Assembly (NCBI RefSeq): GCF_948472415.1
Contig: NZ_OX419519.1
Span: 7,035,001 to 7,099,000, forward strand
DNA length: 64,000 nt
Direction: 5' to 3'
DNA from: Kitasatospora fiedleri
GTDB taxonomy: Bacteria > Actinomycetota > Actinomycetes > Streptomycetales > Streptomycetaceae
Below the pieces are notes generated by a model, which was not told the DNA's origin, made no database searches, and saw only the letters and a list, made by a program, of their open reading frames with translations. Position numbers and translations under genes: made by a program. Every line of letters begins with the position of its first letter. Position 1 is the first letter of the stretch. Positions 36,578 through 45,712 of this stretch are shown here, one piece after another.

Positions 36578-37375
36578 TCAGGCGGCGCGGCGGGCGGTGC
36601 CGGTCTGGCGGCCGGTCTCGTTGGACCAGGCGACGCGGCCGATGATCCCGGCGTCCGAGGCCCGGTCGTCGGTGAAGCGGCGGCGCAGGGTCAGGAAGCG
36701 CTCGAACACCTCGCGGTCGATCTTCACCGGGCGGAACTCCGCCTTGTGCGGGGTGATGTGCAGTACCGCCCCGGCGTCCACCGTCGGGAACGGCTGGATC
36801 TTGCGGTCCACGGTGATCAGGTCGTCCGCGTGGGAGTAGGCCGCGAGCTGCGCGGCGACCGAGGTGTACACGCTCTTGCTGGTCTTGAGGTCGCCCAGGA
36901 TGGTCTTGCCGTTGATGCGGACGAGGAAGTCGAACGACCCCGCGTACTCGTGCTCCCGCGACCACGCGACGTCTTCCGCGTGCAGCAGCTCGGGCTGGTA
37001 GCGGTCGAGCCATGCCTCGATGTGCGGCACGTACGGCTCGACGTCGTGGTGCGGGTACGGCACCTCCTCACCGCGCAGCCGCAGCTCGAAGAAGTCGTGG
37101 ACCAAGCTGCCGACGTCGGCGCGGACCTTGGTGTACCTCTTCGCCGCGTACTTCAGGAAGTCCACGGCGGCCTGGCGGTCGCGGGCGGCGATGCGCTGGA
37201 CGACCTCCAGGTCGGTGACGGCGGCCTCGGCCGCCATGCCGGCCGACCAGTCCTGAAGGAAGGGCTTGGCCTCCATCGACAAAATGCTGGTCACCGACGG
37301 GGCGAGGTCGCCGCTGACGGGGTGGACGTAGTAGCGGGAACCCTTCTGGTGGATCGTGCGGACGCCTTCGGACAT
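36578..37375 (-). CDS. RecB-like PD-(D/E)XK exonuclease
   Basis: A 265-residue phage nuclease of the PDDEXK_1/Cas4-RecB type. The helix GSLVHDFFEL gives the first motif; GSFDFLV and ILGDLKTSK give the D and D-x-K; QLAAYSHA is the following Q-motif helix. Such enzymes resect phage DNA ends for recombination. ATG 37375 has a good ribosome site. Confidence 0.8.
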   Translation of the reverse strand: MSEGVRTIHQKGSRYYVHPVSGDLAPSVTSILSMEAKPFLQDWSAGMAAEAAVTDLEVVQRIAARDRQAAVDFLKYAAKRYTKVRADVGSLVHDFFELRLRGEEVPYPHHDVEPYVPHIEAWLDRYQPELLHAEDVAWSREHEYAGSFDFLVRINGKTILGDLKTSKSVYTSVAAQLAAYSHADDLITVDRKIQPFPTVDAGAVLHITPHKAEFRPVKIDREVFERFLTLRRRFTDDRASDAGIIGRVAWSNETGRQTGTARRAA

Positions 37376-37393
37376 GGGCTCTCTTCTCTGTTT

Positions 37394-37432
37394 CAGGGCA
37401 TGGAAAAGGCCCGTCCCCGGGGTCGGGACGGG
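37394..37432 (-). terminator. Phage terminator with T run
   Basis: On the minus strand GGCCCGTCCC...GGGACGGGCC is followed by TTTTCCATGCCC. It ends the transcript of the small gene at 37451. It shares CATGCCC with the 29.1-kb cassettes. Confidence 0.75.
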
Positions 37433-37450
37433 CCACCGCGGAGTGCGGGG

Positions 37451-37648
37451 TCAGGCAGCGGCGAGCAGCGAGGGCAGGGTGTCCGAGTAGCCGGGCACCT
37501 CCGCCTCGACGCGGGCGTTCGCGGCCTGCTCGTCGGCCTCCCGCTCGTCCTCGGCCAGCGGGTCCGGGACGGGCGTGTAGATGAACAGCACGTTCTCGAT
37601 CGCGGCGGCGGTGCGGTCGATCGCGTCGAAGCGGTCGCGCAGGGTCAT
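37451..37648 (-). CDS. Small phage protein, unknown
   Basis: A 65-residue acidic protein (MTLRDRFDAIDRTAAAIENV). Its ATG overlaps the stop of the kinase gene. Function unknown. Confidence 0.55.
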   Translation of the reverse strand: MTLRDRFDAIDRTAAAIENVLFIYTPVPDPLAEDEREADEQAANARVEAEVPGYSDTLPSLLAAA

Positions 37649-38199
37649 GCGGGGGCCTCCAGGGCTTCGCGGATTCGGGCGTGGAAGTCGGAGAGCGAGC
37701 CGGTGTTCGGGACCACGTGGTCGGCGTGCTCGGGGCCGAGCTGTTCGCTCGGGTGGTCGCCGTCCGGGGCTCCCCGGTCGATGAACCACACCTCGAACCC
37801 GGCCGCGCGTAGGGCCTGCACCTCGTTGTCGAAGCGCACGTCCGTCACCACGACCGGCCGGCCGATCGCGGCGGCGGCGAGCAGACAGCGGGTGATCCAG
37901 AAGTCCGGGTCGACGTGGCGGCGGACGCCCTCGGTGCCGAGCCGCTGAAGGAACCGGCGCGCGGCAGGGAACCTGTCCTTGACCTCCTCCCAGCCGTAGC
38001 GGTCCACCGCCTCGGCCAGGTGCACCGGGGCCGGGGCGTTCACGCCCAGCAGCTCGGTGCCCACCACCGGGTCGACGTCGTACGCCATCGCCTTCAGCGG
38101 GTCGGCCAGGGCGAGCCGGGCGAACCCGTACTCCCGCAGCAGGTCGGCCGCCGTGTCCTTGCCGGATCTGGCCCTGCCGATCAGTGCGATGTTCTTCAT
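37645..38199 (-). CDS. Deoxynucleoside monophosphate kinase
   Basis: A 184-residue P-loop kinase that supplies deoxynucleoside diphosphates for phage DNA synthesis. The Walker A motif is GRARSGKDT at residues 7-15; ADPLKAMAYDV is the substrate side, and VVVTDVRFDNEVQAL a typical core strand. ATG 38199 starts the kinase. Similar kinases occur in phiC31-like phages. A TGTTAACC motif lies 55 bases upstream. Confidence 0.85.
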   Translation of the reverse strand: MKNIALIGRARSGKDTAADLLREYGFARLALADPLKAMAYDVDPVVGTELLGVNAPAPVHLAEAVDRYGWEEVKDRFPAARRFLQRLGTEGVRRHVDPDFWITRCLLAAAAIGRPVVVTDVRFDNEVQALRAAGFEVWFIDRGAPDGDHPSEQLGPEHADHVVPNTGSLSDFHARIREALEAPA

Positions 38200-38253
38200 C
38201 CCGGTTCGCTCCTTCGTACCCGGTGGTCTTCTCCGTCTCCGTTGAGCCAGCCC

Positions 38254-38261
38254 GGTTAACA
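38254..38261 (-). promoter_or_regulatory. TGTTAACC motif, copy C
   Basis: On the minus strand TGTTAACC is followed by GGGCTGGCTCAA, 55 bases before the kinase gene. Confidence 0.55.
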
Positions 38262-38278
38262 CCCGACCGGAAACGCGA

Positions 38279-38320
38279 AAAGGCCCCGCCCTCCCCGGGG
38301 TGGGGAAGGCGGGGCCTGGG
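38279..38320 (-). terminator. Phage terminator with T run
   Basis: On the minus strand a GGCCCCGCC...GGCGGGGCC stem runs into TTTTCG. It follows the stop of the gene at 38328. Confidence 0.75.
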
Positions 38321-38327
38321 GAACGGG

Positions 38328-39026
38328 TCAGCTCAGGGACTCCTCCAACGCGAGCAGCGCGGCCCGGGTCTCGGCGAGTTCCCGGCGGAGCTGGTCCTTC
38401 TCCTTCGCGTCCACGCCGTCCAGCAGGGCGGGCGCCAGCGCGGTGGCAAGCCGGTGGAGCGCGTGGACCACGTCCGGAGCGTCGGCCGGCGCGATGGTCG
38501 GCGCGTCGTCGGCCAGGAGTGCGCCGAGCCGCTGGAGGGACGTGCGGCGGTGGTAGTCCTCAAGCCGCAGCTCGCTCTGAGCCTTCGGAATGATCTTGTA
38601 GTACGCGAAGATGGCGTCGGAGTCCGGCAGCCCTGGGAAGCGGTGGTTCCGCTCGGCAGAGTCGGTGTCCATGCTCCGGATGTAGTCGACGCGGATCTTG
38701 GACATAGCTGTCCGGACGCCCTGCAAGACGGCCTGCCGGTCCGCTGCCAGCTTCTCCCGCCGCTCCTTGGAGTCCCCGGGGACGGGCTTGAATCCTCCGG
38801 CGTCGAGAAGGTCTGACATCCACCGCTTTGCGTTGTGGCTGCTGCGGCTGAGGTCCGGCCGCCCCTCGCTGTTGGTGAACAGCAGGGCGGTCTCGAACAC
38901 GACGGCCGCAAGAGCCTCGTACTCCCGTGCTCGCGCAGCACCCAGCAGCGGCAGCGCTCGGTCCATGATCTCCTGCGCGCCGGGAACCTCCTGCCAGGCG
39001 GGCGCGGCGGACTTCTTCGGGGGCAT
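38328..39026 (-). CDS. Phage protein of unknown function, coiled-coil tail
   Basis: A 232-residue protein starting MPPKKSAAPAWQEVPG at ATG 39026. The body is helical and the last 35 residues form a coiled coil (EKDQLRRELAETRAALLALE). Function unknown. It has its own terminator and lies between the lysis and nucleotide genes. Confidence 0.55.
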   Translation of the reverse strand: MPPKKSAAPAWQEVPGAQEIMDRALPLLGAARAREYEALAAVVFETALLFTNSEGRPDLSRSSHNAKRWMSDLLDAGGFKPVPGDSKERREKLAADRQAVLQGVRTAMSKIRVDYIRSMDTDSAERNHRFPGLPDSDAIFAYYKIIPKAQSELRLEDYHRRTSLQRLGALLADDAPTIAPADAPDVVHALHRLATALAPALLDGVDAKEKDQLRRELAETRAALLALEESLS

Positions 39027-39108
39027 GGGTTCCTCTCGACTCGGACGGGACGACCGTTGTGCAACCAACGATGCCCGGCGTCCATTCCACCACGCCCGTC
39101 CCGGGAAC

Positions 39109-39155
39109 GAGGAAAGGGCCCCGACCCGTCCGAGGACGAGCCGGGGCCCGGGGGG
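39109..39155 (-). terminator. Terminator of the late/lysis operon
   Basis: On the minus strand GGGCCCCGGCTCG pairs with the later ACGGGTCGGGGCCC and is followed by TTTCC, just after the holin-like gene. Confidence 0.75.
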
Positions 39156-39467
39156 TCACCGCTTGATCTTCATGCCGTCCTCGCCGACTTCGACGGGGGC
39201 CTGGTGCGGGCACGCGCAGCACTCGGCGAGCGCTTCGGCGCGGGCGGCCTCGGTGCGGGCCTCGTCGGTCGCGTGGGTGACGACGCGCTTACCCGCGGAG
39301 TGGCCGGCGGCCATCGTGGCGGCGGTCAGCAGCAGGCCGATGACGGCCTCGTTGGTCTCGATCCCGGCGAGCTTCGGCACGACGGTCCCGAGCACGGTCA
39401 GCAGCGCGACGACGGCCGCGCGGGTCTTCACCGGGTTGTCGGTGAGCCAGGTCTTCAGGTCTTCCAT
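39156..39467 (-). CDS. Holin-like membrane protein
   Basis: A 103-residue protein with two hydrophobic segments (about residues 16-33 and 40-58) separated by a short turn. The C-terminal end has CCACPH and a charged tail. It follows the endolysin operon, so it is probably the holin or a spanin-like partner that lets the lysin cross the membrane. Confidence 0.65.
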   Translation of the reverse strand: MEDLKTWLTDNPVKTRAAVVALLTVLGTVVPKLAGIETNEAVIGLLLTAATMAAGHSAGKRVVTHATDEARTEAARAEALAECCACPHQAPVEVGEDGMKIKR

Positions 39468-39472
39468 GGTGC

Positions 39473-39712
39473 TCAGCCCTTCAGGCGTATGACGAGGTCG
39501 GCCAGGGCGGTGCCGCCCGCGAGGCCGGAGGCCACGACGCCGTAGCGCCAGACCTCCAGTTGGCGGACACGGTCTTCGTGGTCCTTCAGCGTCTGGTCCA
39601 CCGCGTCGCTGCTCTGGGCAAGTGAGCGGACGTCCTCCCGCACGCCCACCAGTTGGTCATAGATCTCCCTCGGGCCGATCACGACGCCCAGGGGCTCGTT
39701 CGTGTCGGGCAT
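39473..39712 (-). CDS. Small membrane protein next to the endolysin (second holin candidate)
   Basis: A 79-residue protein: a coiled coil (LVGVREDVRSLAQSSDAVDQ) followed by one membrane segment near the C-terminus. Its ATG overlaps the stop of the endolysin gene. It resembles the small coiled-coil membrane proteins of actinophage lysis cassettes. Confidence 0.65.
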   Translation of the reverse strand: MPDTNEPLGVVIGPREIYDQLVGVREDVRSLAQSSDAVDQTLKDHEDRVRQLEVWRYGVVASGLAGGTALADLVIRLKG

Positions 39713-41586
39713 CAGTAGCCTCCTTCGTTCCAGGCGATCGACTCGAAACTTCCGTAGACCGCGTTCGCGTAGCGGACCCCGGCGATGATCGAGTCAACGG
39801 GGGCGAGGATGTTGCGGTGGCCGGGCAGCGAGTAGGCGTCGAACGTCGGCCGGATGGTCTGGAGCAGGCCGTAAGTCCCGCCGTACAACGCCTCGTTGCT
39901 GTCCCAGTGGTTCTCGGCGAGGGGGTTGCCGCTGGACTCGACCATCGCCCGGTGCTCGATCGCGGCAGCGGACGGGACGAGGTCGCCGTTCGCCCGCAGG
40001 ATGTCCCGAGCCTCCTCGATCCACCCGGGCAGGTCGTTCGAGTAGCTGGTGCTCGGTGCAGGCGTCGGCTCCTCGACCGGCGGTGCCGGGACGGGCTCGG
40101 CCGGGGCCTGCGCGGGTGCGGCGGGCTCCGGGGCCGCAGCGGGTTCCGGAGCCTTCGGGGTCGCCGGGCGCGGGGCCGGGGCGGAACCGTCGGGGACGAC
40201 GATGGACTGGCCGGGGAAGATCAGGTCCGGGTTCGCCACGGTGGCGGAGTTGGCGGAGACCAGGGCCTCCAGGGTGACGCGGCGGCTGGCGGCGATGTCC
40301 CACAGGGTGTCGCCGGGCACGACGGTGTGGACCGGCGGCGCGGCGGCTCCGGCCGGGGCGGTCGGCAGGCTGACGACCTGCCCGACCTCGATGCGGTCCG
40401 GGTCGCTGATCTGCGGGTTCGCGTTGACCACCGCGTCCAGGCCGACGCCGAAGCGGGCGGCGATGGCGGACAGGGTGTCGCCCGCAGCGACCGTGTGGGT
40501 GGCCGCGCCCGGGGCCGGGGCGGGCAGCGGGTCCGGGCTCGGGACCGGCTGCGGGGTCTCGGCCGGAGCGGGCTCGACGGGGGCCGGGCTCGCGCTCGGC
40601 TCCGGTGCGGCGGTTGCCGGTGCGGCCGTCGGCGACGCGGCGGGGACGGTGATCTGCTGGCCCTCGGTGATCCGGTCCGGGTTGTCGATCTGAGGGTTCA
40701 GGGAGAGCAGCCCGGCAACCGAGGTGCCCAGCGCCACGGCGATGCCGCCCAGGGTCATGCCCCGGCGCACGGTGAACGTCCGGGTGGCCGGCGGCCGGGG
40801 CGCGGGGGCCTCGCCGAACTGGCTGAGCAGACGGGCGAGCTGCTTCGGGCCGGGGATGCCGTCGGCGTCCGCGCCCGAGTCGCCGAGCTTGAGCTGCCAG
40901 GCGCGGAACGACTCGGTGTCCGCGCTGCCCCACACCGGGCCGGGGCCCTCGGTGTAACGGGAGCAGCCCGCCCGGACGAGGGCGCGGCCCATCACGGTGA
41001 TGTGCTCGCCCCGGGCACCGGGGCCGTACGCCTTGCCGTCGATGGTGACGGCCTGGCCGGTCGGGGTGCTGGTGCCGCCGCTGGTGGAGTAGGCGGGGCG
41101 GCCGACGCCGAGCACGACGGAGCGCGGGCGGACCTTGCGGGCGACGTAGCCGCCGGAGCCCTGGCCCGCGCCGTCGCCCTTCGCGGTGTTGCCCTCGACG
41201 GTCTTCACGCTCTGGCCGGGGGCGGAGTCCTCCAGGACGATGCCGACGTGGTCGGCGGTGGGGCCGCCGTCCCAGGTGAAGAAGATGATGTCGCCGCGCT
41301 TGAAGGCGGCGTCGCGGCCGAACCACTGGCCCCGGTTCCGGAACGCCTGGACGTGGCTGGGGCAGTAGGCGAAGCGGCCGACGGCCGCGGCCTCCCCACC
41401 CTTGTCGGCGCACCAGCTAACGAACATGTCGCAGAAGGGTTCGTGGTTGAAGCCCGGGGCGTACCACTTCCCGAACACGGTGTCGTAGTACTTGCCGCTC
41501 GGGCTCCGGCCGCCCCGGTAGTTCTGGTCGGCCCACGTCAGGGCCTCGGTGATCACTGCTTCGCGGGAGATGGGCGGTCCTTTCAA
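39712..41586 (-). CDS. Modular endolysin: CHAP, PG-binding, three LysM, transglycosylase-like
   Basis: A 624-residue cell-wall hydrolase. Residues 1-165 form a CHAP amidase domain (catalytic C52 in PFCDMFVSWC, H in ADHVGIVLE, EGNT). Residues 190-265 look like a peptidoglycan-binding fold (DTESFRAWQ...DGIPGPKQL). Three LysM domains follow at about 270-315, 365-412 and 420-465. The end (about 520-624) is a lytic-transglycosylase-like domain (MVESSGNPLAENHWD, YGLLQTI). The TTG at 41586 has no ribosome site; ATC 41571 has AGGA at ideal spacing and may be the true start. Confidence 0.85.
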   Translation of the reverse strand: MKGPPISREAVITEALTWADQNYRGGRSPSGKYYDTVFGKWYAPGFNHEPFCDMFVSWCADKGGEAAAVGRFAYCPSHVQAFRNRGQWFGRDAAFKRGDIIFFTWDGGPTADHVGIVLEDSAPGQSVKTVEGNTAKGDGAGQGSGGYVARKVRPRSVVLGVGRPAYSTSGGTSTPTGQAVTIDGKAYGPGARGEHITVMGRALVRAGCSRYTEGPGPVWGSADTESFRAWQLKLGDSGADADGIPGPKQLARLLSQFGEAPAPRPPATRTFTVRRGMTLGGIAVALGTSVAGLLSLNPQIDNPDRITEGQQITVPAASPTAAPATAAPEPSASPAPVEPAPAETPQPVPSPDPLPAPAPGAATHTVAAGDTLSAIAARFGVGLDAVVNANPQISDPDRIEVGQVVSLPTAPAGAAAPPVHTVVPGDTLWDIAASRRVTLEALVSANSATVANPDLIFPGQSIVVPDGSAPAPRPATPKAPEPAAAPEPAAPAQAPAEPVPAPPVEEPTPAPSTSYSNDLPGWIEEARDILRANGDLVPSAAAIEHRAMVESSGNPLAENHWDSNEALYGGTYGLLQTIRPTFDAYSLPGHRNILAPVDSIIAGVRYANAVYGSFESIAWNEGGY

Positions 41587-41643
41587 CGAGGAAGCCCCGC
41601 ACCGGAGTTCGGGCGGGGCCGCTGCGCGGGTTGCAGCTGTGGG

Positions 41644-42165
41644 TCAGGCGTAGCCGGGCGGGATCGGCACGGGGGTCCAGGTGCCGGCCTCGGTCGCGCC
41701 GGGGGCTTGGTTGAACGGGAGGGCGAGGGCCACGCCGGGGTCGACGGTGCCCCCGCCCTCGACGTCGGTCTTGGTCTGGAGCAGGAGGCGCTGCCACTCG
41801 CCGGGCTGGCCTCCGCCTCGGGGCAAAACCCAGTCCAGGCGGACCCAGCCGTTGTTGAGTGCGCCCCCGGTGTACTTCCACTCCGCGGTGACCGCACGGG
41901 CCTTGTCCACGTCGAACAGGCGCAGCCAGACGTTCGCGCCCTGCTTGGAGGAGACGCGGCAGTCCAGGCGGACGACGGGATGGGCTATGCCGGCCGTCGG
42001 GATGGTGGCGGCGGCCCGCCACGTGGTGGCGACGTCCAGGCCCTGGCGGTAAGGGGTCATCGGCAGCACCGCGCCCAGGGCGGACGCGGTGCGTTCCATC
42101 GCGGACAGCCGGGTGCCGATGGTCTGGAACTCGTCGGCGAGGGTGGGGCGCCCGTAGACGGTCAC
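41644..42165 (-). CDS. Minor tail/tail tip protein, unknown
   Basis: A 173-residue protein from GTG 42165. A short helix (LADEFQTIGTRLSAMER) precedes a beta-rich domain. It lies between the endolysin and tail genes and overlaps the previous gene by four bases, so it is probably part of the tail tip. No family recognised. Confidence 0.6.
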   Translation of the reverse strand: MTVYGRPTLADEFQTIGTRLSAMERTASALGAVLPMTPYRQGLDVATTWRAAATIPTAGIAHPVVRLDCRVSSKQGANVWLRLFDVDKARAVTAEWKYTGGALNNGWVRLDWVLPRGGGQPGEWQRLLLQTKTDVEGGGTVDPGVALALPFNQAPGATEAGTWTPVPIPPGYA

Positions 42166-43337
42166 GCGGCCATCACCAGCTCTCCCTTCACCCAGTCGTC
42201 CACGCGCTCGAAGATCGAGATGGGCACCAGGGAGAGGGTGGTCTCCTCGCCGCTGCTGGTGACCTTGGTGGCGATCTCCTGGATGACGTACTGGGCGTCG
42301 ATGCCGGGCCAGTTCGCGGTGCGGGCGCGGACGCGGACCTTGTGGCCGACGCGCAGCTCGGCGGCGGAGTACTCGCCGCCCGGGTGCAGGGTGACCTCGG
42401 GGACGACGATCGGGAACGCGCCGACGGCGGTCATGCGCTCGGCCTGGGCGGTCAGGGTCTCGACGCGCACCACGGAGTTGTTGGTCTCGACGGCGGCCAG
42501 GCGCGGGATGCGGCGGCCGTCCTCGGTCTCCAACTGGCCGTTGTACCACCAGCTCTTGAGCTGGCTCCAGCCTTCGCCCGCGCCGTTGACGCCGGTCTCG
42601 GTGCACATCCGGTCGCCGTCGCTGGTGACGGAGGTGACGGTGCAGTTCGTCCCGTGCTCCAGCACGATCCCGGTGTCCTGGCCTCCGGCCGGGTACAGGA
42701 AGCGCATCCTGTTGCGGATCACGCGGGCGTCCACGTCCCAGTCGTGGTCAATGCGGAAGTCGAAGCCCTTGATCACCCCGGCCAGTTGCTCGACGGCCTC
42801 ACCGACGGACTTCCACTCGAACCACGGGTACGTGCGCTCACGCTTGACCGTGTCCAGGTCCGGGTCGAAGACCAGCGCGCCGGGCCCGTTGCTGCCCCAG
42901 TAGCCGGGCTGGCCGGGGGCGACCGGGGACGGGTTGTCGGCGAAGGTCTGGATCAGCTCGCGGGCGATGGTGGTCTGCTCGCGCGGGGTCGTTCCGGTGC
43001 TGTATCCGAGATTGATGATGTTGCGGCGGTAGTACTCCCACAGGCCCGTGCAGTCGAGCGTCATCTCCTCGGCGGCCAGGTCCACCGACCAGGTCAGCAG
43101 GGGGCCGCCCCACAGGACGCGGCTGCCGCGCTGGACGTGGGCGATGATCCGCCACGGGGAGATCAGCGACCAGTCCAGGCCCGCCAGCGGTTCGGCGGCC
43201 AGCGGCACGGTGAAGCTCGCGGAGCCGGGGGCGTTGAGGATCGAGCGGTAGGACAGGCCGGAGACGGGCAGCTCGGCCAGCAGCCTGCCGCCCTTGAACT
43301 CCGAGAGGATCACGCGGTAGCCGTTGTCCTCGCTCAT
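42162..43337 (-). CDS. Tail hub protein, ReqiPepy6 gp37-like
   Basis: A 391-residue tail protein. The N-terminal part (SGLSYRSILNAPGSASFTVP, then WRIIAHVQRGSRVLWGG) is typical of the siphovirus tail hub/Gp37-like family that caps the tail tube. ATG 43337 was chosen because it fits the conserved domain and overlaps the stop of the previous gene. Confidence 0.75.
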   Translation of the reverse strand: MSEDNGYRVILSEFKGGRLLAELPVSGLSYRSILNAPGSASFTVPLAAEPLAGLDWSLISPWRIIAHVQRGSRVLWGGPLLTWSVDLAAEEMTLDCTGLWEYYRRNIINLGYSTGTTPREQTTIARELIQTFADNPSPVAPGQPGYWGSNGPGALVFDPDLDTVKRERTYPWFEWKSVGEAVEQLAGVIKGFDFRIDHDWDVDARVIRNRMRFLYPAGGQDTGIVLEHGTNCTVTSVTSDGDRMCTETGVNGAGEGWSQLKSWWYNGQLETEDGRRIPRLAAVETNNSVVRVETLTAQAERMTAVGAFPIVVPEVTLHPGGEYSAAELRVGHKVRVRARTANWPGIDAQYVIQEIATKVTSSGEETTLSLVPISIFERVDDWVKGELVMAA

Positions 43338-44488
43338 CAGGCCGCCACGGTGGTGACGGCCTCGGCGTAGGAGGTCCACGCGGCGACGAAGCGGATGTTG
43401 TTGCTCTGGGTGTTGTCCGGGGAGACGCAGGTGGACACGCTCAGCGGGGTGCCGGCCGGGACCTTGATGGTGCCGTGGCCGCGCACGTCGCGGGAGTCCC
43501 CGGCGCGGATGTACTGCGGGCGTCCGGCCCGGCGGCGCTCCCCGTGGCCGGTGACGAGCGGGGTGATCCAGCCCTCGCCGAACTCGCCCTTGTAGGACGC
43601 TTCGAAGCTGACCGTCACCAGGCGCGGGTACGCGGCGGCGGGGGCGGTGAACTGGTGCCAGCCCTCGTTGCCCCACGCGCCGTCGCCTGCCTGGTAGGAG
43701 GCGTCCAGGCGCACCGCGCCCGGCAGGACCGGGGCGGTGGTGTTCGGTCCGGTGACCTTGTGCAGCGCGGTGGTGACCGAGTCGTAGACCAGACTGCCGG
43801 CCGGAGCCCCGGCGGCGGCCGTGGCAACACCCTGGGCCCCGGCGGTGCGCAGGTGGCGCAGCGGGGTGGTGTCGAGCTGCCCGGCGACGACGAACCGCTG
43901 GTCCTCAATGCCGGTGATGCCGGTCTGAGCGATGGAGACGACGGCCAGGCGCACGCAGTTGGACGGCACCGGCCAGTCCTTCGCGCCCGGGGTCGACTCC
44001 GCCAGCACGGCGATCGACCAGCCCTTCGCGCCCTCCCGGGTGACCTGCGTGCCGGTGGCCGCCGCAGCGGCGTACGGGGTGCCGTCGGTGGCGTAGGTGA
44101 CCGGCTGCATGTACTGGTCCGCGGTGGTGCGGATGTCCATCAGCAGGGGTCCGGCCGGGGCGGTGTCGGGGTCGGCGAAGGCCACGACGAGGTCCTGGCG
44201 CGCGGCCTCGCCCGCCTTCGGGGTGGAGCACTGGAGCTGAATGGAGGCGTCCAGGTTGGCGAAGTGCACGGCCCCCTTGTGGGACACGGCCACGTCGTCC
44301 GGCAGCCACACCGACCCGGCCGCCACGCTCACGCGCGGGGTGGGGTTGTCGACCTTCTCGACCAGGAGGGCCGTGGGCCCGGCGACACCCACGTGGGCAC
44401 CCCGGGTTCCGCCGATCATCGTGCGCAGATCCAGCGCGTCGTAACGGCCCTGCTGGACGAACAGCGGGGCGCGGAGTTCAACTGCCAA
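43337..44488 (-). CDS. Minor tail protein
   Basis: About 383 residues, beta-rich, in the tail tip cluster. TTG 44488 is preferred because AAGGA lies 10 bases upstream; TTG 44524 would run into the previous gene. No enzymatic motif is seen. It may be a receptor-binding or baseplate protein. Confidence 0.65.
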   Translation of the reverse strand: MAVELRAPLFVQQGRYDALDLRTMIGGTRGAHVGVAGPTALLVEKVDNPTPRVSVAAGSVWLPDDVAVSHKGAVHFANLDASIQLQCSTPKAGEAARQDLVVAFADPDTAPAGPLLMDIRTTADQYMQPVTYATDGTPYAAAAATGTQVTREGAKGWSIAVLAESTPGAKDWPVPSNCVRLAVVSIAQTGITGIEDQRFVVAGQLDTTPLRHLRTAGAQGVATAAAGAPAGSLVYDSVTTALHKVTGPNTTAPVLPGAVRLDASYQAGDGAWGNEGWHQFTAPAAAYPRLVTVSFEASYKGEFGEGWITPLVTGHGERRRAGRPQYIRAGDSRDVRGHGTIKVPAGTPLSVSTCVSPDNTQSNNIRFVAAWTSYAEAVTTVAA

Positions 44489-44502
44489 AGCTAGTGGGGT
44501 CC

Positions 44503-45708
44503 TTACATCCAGGCGGAGCGCCAAGAGACGTCCGCCGTGACCCCGTCGGGGCCTTCCAATACGTCGAGTTGCACGGTGCTGCCGCCCGGCGGCAGCGCGA
44601 ACCAGGTGGAGCCCGGATCGACCTGCCCGAAGCGGCTCGCGCCGTTGAGGGTGATCCGGCGGCGGCCCATGTCGATCACCAGGGCGTCACCCCGGCCGAC
44701 CCGCAGGCCGCGGGTGCTGAAGCGCTTGCGGTCGCCGCCGTGGACGAGGGTCAGCGACGGGTCGCGGATCTCGCCGGTGGCCGGAGTGATCCGGATCGTC
44801 GGCCAGGTGTCCACCGAGCCGGTGTTCGTGATGTCCGGGGTCGCGCGGCTGGCGGGCCCGTCGCCCATGTCGAAGGGGAAGACGAGCGGGAAGATCGGCC
44901 GCCCGCCCCGGGGCACGGCCACCGCGACCTTCGCCCGCGCCTCGTCGGCGCTGTACAGGCGGGGGTCGGTGGCCAGCAGCTCGACCGTCACACGACGGCG
45001 GCCCGCGTGGAAGTCGCGGTCGATGGTCACGGCGCGCTTGCGGACCCGGGCCATGATCCGGGACCGGCCGCCGGCCACCCCGGGGAACGCGAACGCGAAC
45101 TCCCGCTCGGGACCGCCGGAGGCGAACGCGGCCAGCAGGTCCGGGAGTTCGTGGTCGTCCAGGGCGAGCATCGTCAGGGTGACGGTGCGGGCGCCCATGT
45201 AGTCGGTGCCCGGGGTGAGGCCGTCGCGCTGAAGCAGCTCGGCGTCCGAGCTGCGGACGTCCGGCCCGTCGAGCAGGCCGGCCACCTCCTCCAGGACGAC
45301 GGAGGAGTCCTCACCCAGCAGCAGCCCGCCCCACCGCGCCGTCCAGGGCTGGCCGGTGTAGGGGTTGCGGGCGCTGGGCTGGGGGCCGATGTCCGGCACG
45401 GCCGGGGGCGGGAGGTCGGGCAGGGTTCGGAAGGTGACCGGCTCCGACCAGAGGTCCAGGCCCGGCCCGGTGGAGTGGTAGCGGACCCGGTACTCGGTGT
45501 CCGGCTCCAGCGGCGGGTCGTCCGCCAGCGGTCCCCGGTCGCCGACCAGGGCGGTGCCCGGCCAGTCGGGATCTTCGCCGTCGTAGTGGGCTTTGCCCGT
45601 CTTGATGTTGGTGGTCTCGATGTCCGTCCACGCGCCCGCCGTCTTCGTGAAGAAGACGCGGGCGGTGTGGGCGGTGACATCCGAGACGAAGGGTGGGGAG
45701 AGCCCCAC
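44503..45708 (-). CDS. Distal tail protein (Dit-like)
   Basis: A 401-residue protein. After a fibronectin-like N-terminal part (about 1-100) the second half has the TMLALDDHELPDLLAAF and RRVTVELLATDPRLY features of phage distal tail proteins, which connect the tube to the tip. GTG 45708 has a strong GGGAGGT site. It follows the tape measure gene. Confidence 0.7.
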   Translation of the reverse strand: MGLSPPFVSDVTAHTARVFFTKTAGAWTDIETTNIKTGKAHYDGEDPDWPGTALVGDRGPLADDPPLEPDTEYRVRYHSTGPGLDLWSEPVTFRTLPDLPPPAVPDIGPQPSARNPYTGQPWTARWGGLLLGEDSSVVLEEVAGLLDGPDVRSSDAELLQRDGLTPGTDYMGARTVTLTMLALDDHELPDLLAAFASGGPEREFAFAFPGVAGGRSRIMARVRKRAVTIDRDFHAGRRRVTVELLATDPRLYSADEARAKVAVAVPRGGRPIFPLVFPFDMGDGPASRATPDITNTGSVDTWPTIRITPATGEIRDPSLTLVHGGDRKRFSTRGLRVGRGDALVIDMGRRRITLNGASRFGQVDPGSTWFALPPGGSTVQLDVLEGPDGVTADVSWRSAWM

Positions 45709-45712
45709 GCAG

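Noticed and set aside
39622..42903. Very long open frame on the plus strand opposite the endolysin and tail genes
   Set aside because: Antisense shadow caused by high GC at third codon positions; the minus-strand proteins have clear motifs.
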